From Sulfuritalea sp. (GTDB taxonomy: Bacteria; Pseudomonadota; Gammaproteobacteria; Burkholderiales; Rhodocyclaceae): a DNA stretch of 64,000 nucleotides. Shown piece after piece: positions 51,877-60,180 of the stretch. The stretch is taken from the NCBI GenBank assembly GCA_016710465.1, contig JADJVS010000014.1:1426001-1490000 (forward strand), written 5' to 3'. Each line of letters begins with the position of its first letter. The first letter of the stretch is position 1. The notes under the pieces were generated by a model, which was not told the DNA's origin, did not search any database, and worked only from the letters and a program-made list of their open reading frames with translations. The position numbers and the translations under genes are program-made.

Positions 51877-51900
51877 CGCCGGCCGCTGGCCGGCGTTTTT
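51877..51900 (+). terminator. intrinsic terminator after the Rieske gene
   Basis: CGCCGGCC (51877-51884), loop GCT, GGCCGGCG (51888-51895) and TTTTT (51896-51900). The 8-bp GC stem with T-run lies 22 bases past the stop at 51854. A second small dyad (CCGTCC/GGACGG) follows. Confidence 0.88.
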
Positions 51901-51958
51901 GTGCCCGTCCGCAGGGACGGACGGTATCCTCGCGATTCGAGCTCCGACAACGTTTCCC

Positions 51959-52822
51959 ATGCAATCACTCTGGATGGTCGCGGCGAGCCTGCTCTTCGCC
52001 TGCATGGGCGTCTGCGTCAAGCTCGCCGCCGAACAGTTCTCCGCCGCCGAACTGGTGTTCTGGCGCGGCTTCGTCGCCACCGTGCTGCTCGGCGGCTACA
52101 TCCTGGCCCGCCGTCTGCCGCTGGCCACGCCTCACGCGCGCACCCACATCGTGCGCGGGGTCTCCGGCTTCGTTTCGCTGGTCATGTACTTCTACGCCAT
52201 TGCCATGATTCCGCTGGCGGCGGCGGTGACGCTCAACTACACCTCGCCGCTCTTCCTTGCCCTGTTGCTGGTGCTGTGGGTCGGCGAACCGGTGCGGCGC
52301 GGATTTCATCTTGTGCTGGCGGCCGGCTTCATCGGCGTGATGCTGTTGCTGCAGCCGACGCTGGAGCGTGGGCAGTGGCTGGGGGCGCTGTTCGGCCTCG
52401 GCTCGGGGATCATTTCCAGCGTGGCTTATCTCAATGTACGGCGCCTGGGCGAGCTTGGTGAGCCCGAGTGGCGAACGGTGTTCTACTTTTCAGCGCTGTC
52501 GGCCGTCGGCGGCCTGCCCTGGCTGCTTTCGGCCGGTCCATTCCATGCCATCGATTCGCGCGGCTGGCTGCTGCTGCTGGGCATCGGCGCCTTCGGCGTG
52601 CTGGCCCAACTTTGCATGACGGCCGCCTACAAGCGCGGCAAGACGCTGACCTCGGCCAGCCTGGCCTACAGCACCGTGGTTTTTTCCAGCATCTTCGGCA
52701 TGCTGCTGTGGGCGGAAAGCCTGTCCTGGCTGAGTTGGGCCGGAGTGGCGCTGATCATCGCCAGCGGCGTCGCCGCAACGGCCATGTCGCGGCGCACGGA
52801 TATGCACGCGGTGACCGACTGA
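51959..52822 (+). CDS. DMT superfamily transporter (EamA family)
   Basis: A 287-residue ten-helix membrane protein of the drug/metabolite transporter superfamily. The first EamA repeat starts MQSLWMVAASLLFACMGVCVKLAAEQ; the second begins near residue 145 and ends with SLSWLSWAGVALIIASGVAA. The FWRGFVATVLLGGYILARR region is the family's second-helix block. Such proteins export amino acids or small metabolites; the substrate is not known. ATG 51959 is used. It lies beyond the Rieske terminator, so it is probably an independent unit. Confidence 0.88.
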   Translation: MQSLWMVAASLLFACMGVCVKLAAEQFSAAELVFWRGFVATVLLGGYILARRLPLATPHARTHIVRGVSGFVSLVMYFYAIAMIPLAAAVTLNYTSPLFLALLLVLWVGEPVRRGFHLVLAAGFIGVMLLLQPTLERGQWLGALFGLGSGIISSVAYLNVRRLGELGEPEWRTVFYFSALSAVGGLPWLLSAGPFHAIDSRGWLLLLGIGAFGVLAQLCMTAAYKRGKTLTSASLAYSTVVFSSIFGMLLWAESLSWLSWAGVALIIASGVAATAMSRRTDMHAVTD

Positions 52823-52827
52823 AGCGA

Positions 52828-52867
52828 CAAGGGCCGTCGCCCTCGCGGGAGACAGCCCTTGCGTTTT
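52828..52867. terminator. possible terminator between the DMT gene and the small secreted gene
   Basis: CAAGGGC (52828-52834) pairs with GCCCTTG (52855-52861), enclosing an inner hairpin, followed by CGTTTTG. It lies between two convergent genes and may stop both. The T-run is short. Confidence 0.5.
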
Positions 52868-52883
52868 GAGCCTGACGGTCGCG

Positions 52884-53024
52884 TCAGCCGATGGTCAGCG
52901 AGGTGCTGGGCTTTTTCGGCGTGGATTGCTTGCCGTCATCCTTGGCTTTGTCGCCCGGGCAGGCCCAGGCCGAGGCAGCGCCAAACGAGAACAGAACGGC
53001 GACGAGTGCGGCGATTTTCTTCAT
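52884..53024 (-). CDS. small secreted peptide, 46 residues, unknown function
   Basis: An unusually short but well-formed gene. GGAGA lies 6 bases before the ATG (53024), then a signal peptide KKIAALVAVLFSFGAASAWA is followed by a mature part of about 25 residues, CPGDKAKDDGKQSTPKKPST and a short hydrophobic end (SLTIG). A single cysteine is the second residue after the predicted cleavage site Ala. The mature peptide is polar, Lys- and Pro-rich. Such peptides are often missed; no homolog is known to me. It could be a small periplasmic or lipoprotein-like factor. Confidence 0.65.
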   Translation of the reverse strand: MKKIAALVAVLFSFGAASAWACPGDKAKDDGKQSTPKKPSTSLTIG

Positions 53025-53091
53025 GCTTGCTCTCCGTGGGGTTGCGGAACTCGCACCATAGACCCCAAGCGCCGTCTTGGCAAGCCTGCGC

Positions 53092-54825
53092 TCAGCCGGT
53101 GATCTTGCGCTTCACCGCCCGCCCGACCATGCGCAGACGCTGGGCCAGCGGGAAGCGCTTGAAGTTGGTCTTTACCGCGCCCTGGGTGAAGGCGGTGCGC
53201 TTCGAGTAATCCATGATCAGGTCGACGATCACGCAACGTCCGGCGGCGGTGCTTTCCCGCGCCCGGGCGATCGCCGCGACGACGCCCTCGTTGTTCTCCA
53301 CCTTGATGTACTCGGCGCCTGTGGCGATCGCCACGCCGCCGAAATCGATGGCGCCGAGCGCGGTGCAGGGCTTGCGGTTGAAAGGGATCTCCTGCGCCTG
53401 GGCGATTTGCGACAGTTCGCCGTCGTGGAACACGTAGCAGGCGATGCCCAGGCCCAGCCGGGTGGCGGAGACAATCTCCATGCAGGTCATCGTGAACGCG
53501 CCGTCGCCGACGATGGCGAAAACCTCGCGTTGCGGATTGGCCAGCTTGGCGCCGATCGATGCGGGAACGGCATAGCCCATGGCATTGAAATCGGTCGGCA
53601 CGATCAGCGCCTTCGACTGGTGCACGGGAAACAACTCGGCAGTCAGGTAGGTGTGGTTGCCGTCGTCAACCACGGCGATCGCGTCGTCTGCCACGGCGGT
53701 GCGCAGGGCCTTGAAGAACACTGCCGGATTGACCTTGCCCTGGCTGTCGTGGCGCAGCCATTCGTCCATATAGGCCTGCTTGTCGCGCGCGATGCGGGAC
53801 TGCAGTTCGGCATTCGCCGTGGCGCCGGCGCCGACTCTTCGCAATTCCTCCAGCAGTGCGCCCAACACCGCCACGGCATCGCCTTCGAGCGTCACCGCCG
53901 CCGGGTAGTTGGCGTTGAACACCTGCGGGTTGATGTCCACATGGACCAGGTTCGGCGGCACGGTGACGCCGAAGCTGCCGGTGGCGATCTCGGCGAAACG
54001 CGTGCCGACCGCCAGCAGGCAGTCGCAATCGGCGAAGGCATTGCGCGCGGCCGGCACCGCCGCCGCGCCGAAGCCGAAGCCGGTGTGCAGCGGATGGTTC
54101 GCCGGAAAGACGGAGAGCCCCTGCAGCGTGGTCGCCACCGGCGCCTGCAGATGCTCGGCAATCGCGCGCGTCAGATCAAAGGCATGGCGCGCGCCCCAGC
54201 CGAGGAACAGCGCCGGCTTCTTCGCCGCCATCAGCATCTGCGCCGCGCGTTGAAAGTCGGCGCCGGCGACACGGTGATTGCGCGCGATCACCGGCACGGG
54301 CGGCAGCGGCGCCACCTCGCCGGGGAATATTTGCAGATTCACCGGAATCTCGACGAAGACCGGGCCGGGCTCGTCGGAATGCGCGATCTCCCAGGCCTTG
54401 AACAGCGTGGGCACGATTTCTTCATGTGTGCGCACCAGGAAGCTGGCCTTGGTCAGGGCCTTGAGGAAGGCATGCTGGTCAAGCTCATGGAGCTGGTACT
54501 TCTTGTCGAGGTCGGTACGGATGCCGCCGCAGATCACCAGCATCGGGATGCCGTCGAGGAAGGCTTCGCCGATGCCGCTGGCGGCGTGAGTGGCGCCGGC
54601 GGCGGGGACGATCACCAGCGTGCCGGTCTGGTCCGACGTGCGGCTGACGCCGTCGGCCATGAAGGAAGCGCCGCCCTCGTGGGTGACGAGTATCGGCGTG
54701 ATCTGCTCCGAGCTGTTGAGCTCGTCGTAGATCTCGGTGTTATGCACCCCGGGGATGCCGAAGGTGTAGCGGATGCCGAGGGCTTCGAGGGCCCGGACTG
54801 CCATCCACGCGCCGGTCTTTTTCAT
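53092..54825 (-). CDS. thiamine diphosphate-dependent enzyme, acetolactate-synthase-like
   Basis: A 577-residue ThDP enzyme. TFGIPGVHNTEIYDEL and ILVTHEGGASFMADGVSR hold the catalytic Glu region; IGEAFLDGIPMLVICGG is the loop typical of the family, and VGDGAFTMTCMEIVSATRLG opens the C-terminal ThDP motif. The end of that motif reads FHDGELSQIAQ rather than the usual NN-type, so cofactor binding is slightly unusual. ATG 54825 (MKKTG) follows GGGAG; the preceding frame is unsupported. The substrate is unknown. It forms a pair with the FAD-dependent dehydrogenase upstream. It carries two copies of the dispersed repeat. Confidence 0.85.
   Translation of the reverse strand: MKKTGAWMAVRALEALGIRYTFGIPGVHNTEIYDELNSSEQITPILVTHEGGASFMADGVSRTSDQTGTLVIVPAAGATHAASGIGEAFLDGIPMLVICGGIRTDLDKKYQLHELDQHAFLKALTKASFLVRTHEEIVPTLFKAWEIAHSDEPGPVFVEIPVNLQIFPGEVAPLPPVPVIARNHRVAGADFQRAAQMLMAAKKPALFLGWGARHAFDLTRAIAEHLQAPVATTLQGLSVFPANHPLHTGFGFGAAAVPAARNAFADCDCLLAVGTRFAEIATGSFGVTVPPNLVHVDINPQVFNANYPAAVTLEGDAVAVLGALLEELRRVGAGATANAELQSRIARDKQAYMDEWLRHDSQGKVNPAVFFKALRTAVADDAIAVVDDGNHTYLTAELFPVHQSKALIVPTDFNAMGYAVPASIGAKLANPQREVFAIVGDGAFTMTCMEIVSATRLGLGIACYVFHDGELSQIAQAQEIPFNRKPCTALGAIDFGGVAIATGAEYIKVENNEGVVAAIARARESTAAGRCVIVDLIMDYSKRTAFTQGAVKTNFKRFPLAQRLRMVGRAVKRKITG
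53812..53836 (-). repeat. dispersed 25-base repeat, copy 6 (short form)
   Basis: On the minus strand: AGTCGGCGCCGGCG, then CC, then ACGGCGAAT. Sense orientation in the ThDP-enzyme gene, encoding RVGAGATANA between domains. Confidence 0.6.
54255..54279 (+). repeat. dispersed 25-base repeat, copy 7 (short form)
   Basis: AGTCGGCGCCGGCG, then AC, then ACGGTGATT. Antisense to the ThDP-enzyme gene, read in a different frame from copies 1 and 2 (NHRVAGADF). Confidence 0.55.
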
Positions 54826-54842
54826 CGCCATCTCCCGTCGAT

Positions 54843-56438
54843 TCAGTTTGCAGCGGCGGCTTGCCCGGCCAGCCGCCCGCTGAGGATGCAACCGCCGAGG
54901 AAGCTGCCTTCCAGCGCACGCAGCCCGTGCATGCCGCCGCCGCCGAAGCCGGCGGCTTCGCCCGCCGCGTAGAGGCCGGGAATCGGCTTGCCGCCCGCGT
55001 CGAGCACGCGGCACTGCAGGTCGGTCTGCATCCCGCCCAGGCTCTTGCGGCTGATGATGAATTCGCGGATCGCCATGAGCGGTCCCGCCTTGGGGTCGAG
55101 AATCTTCTGGAACTTGCAGGTGCGCAGGCGGTCGCCCTTCCAGTGGCGCACGTAGGCGATGCGCCGCAACTGTTCATCGTTGTGGAAGGTCTGGCCACGG
55201 TCTATCTGCGCGTCGTAGGCCTCGGCGGCCGCGCGCAGGTGATCCAGCTTCACCGCGTCGTCGCCCTGCAGTGCGTTCATCTTCGCCACCAGCTCGGGCA
55301 GGTCGCGCCCGGTGATGACGTCCTCGTAGCCATGGGTCAGTTCCTCGTACAGCCATTTGTTGCCGAACAGCAGGTCGCGCAGGAAGGCGAGCTTCTTCTT
55401 GTCGCGAATCGACGGATTGTGCTCGGCGCCGGAAACGGCAAGTTCCTTGATCGCGATGGCCTTGTTCATCACCTGCCAGGAGTACTGGCGCTCGGTGGCG
55501 CAGACTTGGGCCACCAGGTCGCGCGTGTCGAAGCCGGTCACCAGCGGCATCGGGCCGATGCGGCGCCCGCTCCAGTCCAGCCACAGCGCCGAGCGCGGCG
55601 GCACGATCGACAGCCCATGGTTGGGTTTGCGCGGCTGGGGGTGGCGGATCCCGGCGGCGTAGTTCCACATCTTGTCGAGATGGGTGAGCTGTCCGCCGGT
55701 CGCCACGACCGCATCGTGCAGATGCCCGTCGGCGTAGCGGTGCGAACCGTTGAGGATCACCGGCGGCGGCGATTTCCAGTCGCGGTGCCAATGCTGGCGC
55801 ACGCGCTCGATGTTGCCGTTGAAACCGCCGGCGGCAACGATCACGCCGCCGGCCGTCAGTTCGAAATCCTTGCCATCCTCTTCGCCGACGCCGCGGCAGC
55901 CGATGACGGCGCCGTCGCGGGTCACGAGTTCATCGACCCGCTGGCCGAAGCGGATCTCAAGATTGGCGCGACGCGGGTGCGCTTCCAGCGTGGCGATCAG
56001 GCGCCGTGCAAGTTCGCGACCGGTGCCCCAGACGATGTGGAAGCGCGGCACCGAATTGCCAGGGGTGAACAGCCCACGCTCGACCCAGTGCGGCGCCGGC
56101 AGGAAGCCGATGCCACGCGCGCGCAGCCAGAGCCCGACGTCATCGTGGCAGCGCTGGGTGTAGGCCTCGGCCCAGGCATTCGGCCAGCGGTCGGCGGAAT
56201 CGAGCTCGCCGAAGGCGCGCCAGTCGGCCAGTGCCAGCTCGGGGGTGTCGCGGATGCCGGCGCGGCGCTGCTCGGGCGTGCCGACCAGGAAGATGCCGCC
56301 GAAGCTCTCCTTCGCCAGGCCGCCGAAATTCTCCGCCTTGTCGCGGTCGAGCAGCAGGACGTGGCGATCGGCTTCAAGGAGTTCCAGTGCGGCGCATATG
56401 CCGGCAATGCCGCCGCCGATGACGATGACCTCGCTCAC
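54843..56438 (-). CDS. FAD-dependent dehydrogenase (COG3573 type, KstD-like)
   Basis: A 531-residue flavoprotein. It starts with the dinucleotide-binding motif SEVIVIGGGIAGICAALELL followed by VLLLDRDKAENFGG, and GGVIVAAGGFNGNIERVRQHW near residue 220 is the mid-protein flavin block. The C-terminal IPGLYAAGEAAGFGGGGMHG (near 490) and LEGSFLGGCILSGRLAG close the FAD domain. This group includes ketosteroid-dehydrogenase-like and fumarate-reductase-like enzymes. GTG 56438 is used because it directly precedes the Rossmann strand. Its stop is 18 bases before the ThDP gene. Confidence 0.87.
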   Translation of the reverse strand: MSEVIVIGGGIAGICAALELLEADRHVLLLDRDKAENFGGLAKESFGGIFLVGTPEQRRAGIRDTPELALADWRAFGELDSADRWPNAWAEAYTQRCHDDVGLWLRARGIGFLPAPHWVERGLFTPGNSVPRFHIVWGTGRELARRLIATLEAHPRRANLEIRFGQRVDELVTRDGAVIGCRGVGEEDGKDFELTAGGVIVAAGGFNGNIERVRQHWHRDWKSPPPVILNGSHRYADGHLHDAVVATGGQLTHLDKMWNYAAGIRHPQPRKPNHGLSIVPPRSALWLDWSGRRIGPMPLVTGFDTRDLVAQVCATERQYSWQVMNKAIAIKELAVSGAEHNPSIRDKKKLAFLRDLLFGNKWLYEELTHGYEDVITGRDLPELVAKMNALQGDDAVKLDHLRAAAEAYDAQIDRGQTFHNDEQLRRIAYVRHWKGDRLRTCKFQKILDPKAGPLMAIREFIISRKSLGGMQTDLQCRVLDAGGKPIPGLYAAGEAAGFGGGGMHGLRALEGSFLGGCILSGRLAGQAAAAN

Positions 56439-56587
56439 TGTTGCTTTTCCTCTCCGGTGTGTATCGTGCCCGTCGGCATCGATCCGGCGGCTGCCGGGCT
56501 CCTCCTGTTTATCATTAAGTTTAGCCTGAAATCCAGGTGCGGCCGGCATGGCAATGACGGCGCGAACCGGCTAAGCTGGCGACCGTC

Positions 56588-57295
56588 ATGATATTGCCGC
56601 GCCGATCCGTACTGTGCCTGCTGTGCCTGCTGTTGGGGCCGTCCCTGACGTTGGCGGGGGAAGGGCCGTCGCCGGCGATCACGGCGGACAACGCGCCGGC
56701 GGCGAAGGCGCGCGCCAAGGAGATCCGTGCCGCCGCGCAGGCACGCTTCAACGCGGACAAAGCCGATTGCAGCACCCGCATGCTTGCCATCGGTTGCATC
56801 AGCGCGGCGCAGGATCGCCTGGCCGAGTCGGCGCGTGAGGCCGATGCGATTCAGCAGGAGGCCAATCGCGTCGAGCGGGAAGCCCGGCAGGCAAAGCTTG
56901 CGGAAAAGGAAGCACGGCGCGTCGAAAGGGACAAGGACGATGAAGCCGGACGTCCCGCCGCCGAGGCCAACTATCGCGAGCAGGAGGCGCAACGCGCCGC
57001 CGAGCGCGAGACGCGCCGGGAAGCCGAGCAGGCCAGGCTCGAAAGCCAGCGCGGCAAAGTCGCGGCTGAGCGCGAGGCCAAGCTGCGCAAGATCGAAGAA
57101 CGCCGTCGTGAAGATGCCAGGCGCGCCACTGCCGCGCCGGAAAATGCGCGCAAGCGCGCCGAGCGCGAACGCAAGCATGCCGAAAAAGTGAAGAAGATCG
57201 AGCAACGCCAGCGCGATTACGCCGAGAAGCTCAAGGTCCGCGAGGCCGAGAAAGCCGCCGAGGAAGCACGTCGGGCGAAAGCGGCGGCGAAATGA
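56588..57295 (+). CDS. secreted coiled-coil protein, unknown function
   Basis: A 235-residue protein with a signal peptide (SVLCLLCLLLGPSLTLA) and a short region with two cysteines (ADCSTRMLAIGCISAAQ). From about residue 78 to the end it is one highly charged helix, rich in Ala, Glu, Arg and Lys, with KIEERRREDARR-type heptads and little else. It resembles TolA-like periplasmic coiled coils in composition only. Its last four bases (ATGA) start the LysR gene, so it may belong to the formate dehydrogenase operon, but no known Fds system includes it. Confidence 0.7.
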   Translation: MILPRRSVLCLLCLLLGPSLTLAGEGPSPAITADNAPAAKARAKEIRAAAQARFNADKADCSTRMLAIGCISAAQDRLAESAREADAIQQEANRVEREARQAKLAEKEARRVERDKDDEAGRPAAEANYREQEAQRAAERETRREAEQARLESQRGKVAAEREAKLRKIEERRREDARRATAAPENARKRAERERKHAEKVKKIEQRQRDYAEKLKVREAEKAAEEARRAKAAAK

Positions 57296-58194
57296 TCTCG
57301 CGCAAATACCTCTACCTGATCGCCCTGGCGCGGGAGAAGCACTTTGGCCGCGCTGCTGCCGCTTGCCATGTCTCGCCCTCGACCCTGTCGGCGGCGATTC
57401 GCGACCTGGAAACCGAGCTCGGCGTTGCCGTGGTCGAGCGCGGCAAGCAGTTCGCCGGCCTCACGCCCGAGGGGCGCAGCGTGGTCGAGTACGCCCAGCG
57501 CATGGCCGCCAGCGCCGAGGGACTCAAGCAGGAACTCGCCAGCCTGCGCGACGGCCTCATCGGCCGTCTGCGCCTCGGTGTGATCCCGACTGCGCTGACC
57601 GTGGTGGCGGCGCTGACCTCGTCCTTTTCCCGGCGCCATGCCCATGTCACGGCCGAGGTGTTGTCGCTGGCGACTGACGAGATCCTCGCCCGCCTGCGTC
57701 GCTTCGAGCTCGATGCCGGCATTGTCTATGTCGAATCGGCCCAGGTGGCTGGCTTCGACGTGGTGCCGATCTGGCATGAACGCCATGTGCTGCTGACCGG
57801 CGCCAGCGGACGCTTCGCCGGGCGCGAGGCCGTGAGCTGGGCCGAGGCGGCGACCGCGCCGCTGGCCCTCCTGACCCCCGACATGCAGAACCGCAAGACC
57901 ATCGATGCGGTGTTTGCAAGAGTCGGCGCTGAGGTAACGGCGATGCTGGAGACCAATTCCATTGTCAGCATCCTCGCCCACGTCGGTTCGGGCCATTGGT
58001 CCTCGATCGTGCCGCGCGCGGTGCTGGAGCAGGTGGGCACGCCGCCCGGCGTGATCGCCATCGAGCTGGTCGAACCGGCTGTCGATTGGGCCACGGGGCT
58101 CGTCACGCTGCCGCGCGAGCCGCAGCCGCCGATGGTGGCGGCGCTGGTGGCCGAAGCCAGGGCGCTGGCGGAGACGTTCGAGAAACCTGCATAG
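57292..58194 (+). CDS. LysR-family transcriptional regulator of formate dehydrogenase
   Basis: A 300-residue regulator. The N-terminal winged helix-turn-helix is KHFGRAAAACHVSPSTLSAAIRDLETELG (named by its ends; residues 17-45), followed by the dimer helix and a periplasmic-binding-like effector domain (RLRLGVIPTALTVVAAL near 95 and IVYVESAQVAGFDVVPIWHERHVLL near 145). It sits 52 bases before fdsG on the same strand, where fds operons commonly carry a LysR regulator. Formate or a related signal as effector is inferred. A dispersed-repeat copy encodes ARVGAEVTAM near residue 215. Confidence 0.88.
   Translation: MISRKYLYLIALAREKHFGRAAAACHVSPSTLSAAIRDLETELGVAVVERGKQFAGLTPEGRSVVEYAQRMAASAEGLKQELASLRDGLIGRLRLGVIPTALTVVAALTSSFSRRHAHVTAEVLSLATDEILARLRRFELDAGIVYVESAQVAGFDVVPIWHERHVLLTGASGRFAGREAVSWAEAATAPLALLTPDMQNRKTIDAVFARVGAEVTAMLETNSIVSILAHVGSGHWSSIVPRAVLEQVGTPPGVIAIELVEPAVDWATGLVTLPREPQPPMVAALVAEARALAETFEKPA
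57921..57945 (+). repeat. dispersed 25-base repeat, copy 8 (short form, diverged)
   Basis: AGTCGGCGCTG, then AGGTA, then ACGGCGATG. Sense orientation in the LysR gene, encoding RVGAEVTAM. Confidence 0.5.
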
Positions 58195-58246
58195 GCCTTC
58201 GGCTTTTCCCGCTTTCCCTTTGGCCCATAGCGGGGTACAAAGCAGG

Positions 58247-58690
58247 ATGGACGTTCCCGCCACCCTCGGCCGCATCCTCGACACCCATCGTGATCAACCC
58301 GGCGCGCTGCTGCCGGTGCTGCACGAAGTCCAGGAGGCTCTCGGCTTCATCCCGCCGGAAACCGTGCCGGAGATCGCTGCCGCGCTGAACCTGTCGCGTG
58401 CCGAAGTCCATGGCGTGATCAGCTATTACCACCACTTCCGCCAGGAGTCGCCGGGCCGCAACGTCATCCGCGTCTGCTGCGCCGAGGCCTGCCAGGCCGT
58501 CGGCGGCGAGGCGCTGGCCGAACACGCGCGGGCGCGGTTGGCGGGCAGCGAGCTGACGCTGGAGCCGGTGTATTGCCTGGGTCTGTGCGCCTGTGGGCCG
58601 GCGGTGCAGGTTGATGAAACGGAATTGCATGCCGCGATGACGCCGGTGAAGTTCGACGCGCTGGTGGCGCGGCTGGAGTTGGAGAAGTGA
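58247..58690 (+). CDS. fdsG: NAD-dependent formate dehydrogenase, gamma subunit (NuoE-like)
   Basis: A 147-residue thioredoxin-like subunit carrying one [2Fe-2S] cluster, related to NuoE. The cluster cysteines are in RVCCAEACQAVGG (near residue 78) and VYCLGLCACGPAV (near 118), giving the C-x4-C and C-x3-C pattern. It passes electrons between the alpha and beta subunits of the soluble NAD-reducing formate dehydrogenase. ATG 58247 is chosen. Its stop overlaps fdsB by GTGA. Confidence 0.9.
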   Translation: MDVPATLGRILDTHRDQPGALLPVLHEVQEALGFIPPETVPEIAAALNLSRAEVHGVISYYHHFRQESPGRNVIRVCCAEACQAVGGEALAEHARARLAGSELTLEPVYCLGLCACGPAVQVDETELHAAMTPVKFDALVARLELEK

Positions 58691-60180
58691 AAATCACGGT
58701 CTACGTACCGGGCGATGCCGCGGCGCTGGCTCTCGGCGCCGACGCGGTGGCCGAGGCAATCGCTACCGGGGCGGCCGCGCGCGGCGTCGATCTGCGCCTG
58801 GTGCGCAACGGCTCACGCGGCATGGTCTGGCTGGAGCCGCTGGTCGAGGTGGCGACGCCGCAGGGACGCATCGCCTACGGCCCGGTGACGGTGGATGCGG
58901 TCGTGGCCCTGTTTGACGCCGGTTTCCTCGCGGGTGGCGCGCACCCGCTGTGTCTCGGCCCGACCGGGGAGATTCCCTGGCTGGCGCGGCAGACGCGACG
59001 CGTGACGCCGCGTCTGGGCGTGGTCGATCCGAAGTCGCTCACCGATTACGTCGCGCGCGGCGGTGGCGAAGGCCTGCGGCGCGCGCGCGCCATGGCGCCG
59101 GGCGCGATCGTGCAGGCGATCACCGATTCCGGTCTGCGCGGGCGCGGCGGCGCGGCCTTTCCCGCTGGCATCAAGTGGCGCACCGTGCATGACGCCACGG
59201 CGACACAGAAATACATTGTCTGCAATGCCGACGAAGGCGATTCCGGCACCTTCTCCGATCGCATGTTGATGGAGGGCGACCCCTACTGCCTGCTCGAAGG
59301 CATGGCGATTGCCGGTCGCGCGGTCGGCGCCGATCGCGGCTACATCTACGTGCGTTCCGAATATCCGCATGCGATTGCCGTGCTGCAGGCGGCGCTGGCG
59401 GCGGCGGGCGATTTCCTCGGCGGCTTCCGTGTTGAAGTGCGCAAGGGCGCCGGATCCTACGTTTGCGGCGAAGAAACCGCGCTGCTGGAAAGCCTTGAGG
59501 GCAAGCGCGGCATCGTCCGCTCCAAGCCGCCGCTGCCGGCGATCGAAGGCCTGTTCGGCCGGCCGACGCTGATCCACAACGTGATCACCCTGGCCAGCGT
59601 GCCCGACATCGTCGCCGGCGGCGCGGCGGCCTACCGCGAGCAAGGTGTCGGTCGCTCGCGCGGCACGCTGCCTTTCCAGTTGGCCGGCAACATCCTTCGC
59701 GGCGGCCTGGTGGAAGTCCCATTCGGCATGAGCTTGCGCGAGCTGCTCTACGACTTCGGCGGCGGCTCGCGTTCGGGGCGGCCGCTGCGCGCGGTACAGG
59801 TGGGCGGTCCGCTGGGCGCCTACCTGCCGGAGTCGCAGTTCGACGCGCCGCTCGACTACGAGGCCTTCGCCGCGATCGGCGCCGGGCTGGGCCACGGCGG
59901 CATCGTCGCCTTCGACGATACGGTGGACATGGCGAAGCAGGCGCGTTACGCGATGAAGTTCTGCGCCATCGAATCCTGCGGCAAATGCACGCCCTGCCGC
60001 ATCGGCTCCACGCGCGGCGTTGAAGTCATCGACCGCATCCGCGCCGGCGATCGCACGCAGATCGGACTGCTGGAAGATCTCTGCGAGACCATGGTGCAGG
60101 GCTCGGCCTGTGCCATGGGCAGCATGACGCCGATCCCGGTGATGTCGGCGCTGAATCACTTTCCGGAGGATTTCTCATGA
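58687..60180 (+). CDS. fdsB: NAD-dependent formate dehydrogenase, beta subunit (NuoF-like)
   Basis: A 497-residue subunit with FMN, NAD and a [4Fe-4S] cluster. An extra N-terminal thioredoxin-like part (to about 115) precedes the NuoF core: GLRGRGGAAFPAGIKWRTV (FMN/NAD, near 145), CNADEGDSGTFSDRMLM (near 180), GAGSYVCGEETALLESLEGK (near 260) and the cluster motif IESCGKCTPCRIGSTRG (near 425). GTG 58687 overlaps the fdsG stop. It reduces NAD+ with electrons from formate. Confidence 0.93.
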   Translation: MKITVYVPGDAAALALGADAVAEAIATGAAARGVDLRLVRNGSRGMVWLEPLVEVATPQGRIAYGPVTVDAVVALFDAGFLAGGAHPLCLGPTGEIPWLARQTRRVTPRLGVVDPKSLTDYVARGGGEGLRRARAMAPGAIVQAITDSGLRGRGGAAFPAGIKWRTVHDATATQKYIVCNADEGDSGTFSDRMLMEGDPYCLLEGMAIAGRAVGADRGYIYVRSEYPHAIAVLQAALAAAGDFLGGFRVEVRKGAGSYVCGEETALLESLEGKRGIVRSKPPLPAIEGLFGRPTLIHNVITLASVPDIVAGGAAAYREQGVGRSRGTLPFQLAGNILRGGLVEVPFGMSLRELLYDFGGGSRSGRPLRAVQVGGPLGAYLPESQFDAPLDYEAFAAIGAGLGHGGIVAFDDTVDMAKQARYAMKFCAIESCGKCTPCRIGSTRGVEVIDRIRAGDRTQIGLLEDLCETMVQGSACAMGSMTPIPVMSALNHFPEDFS

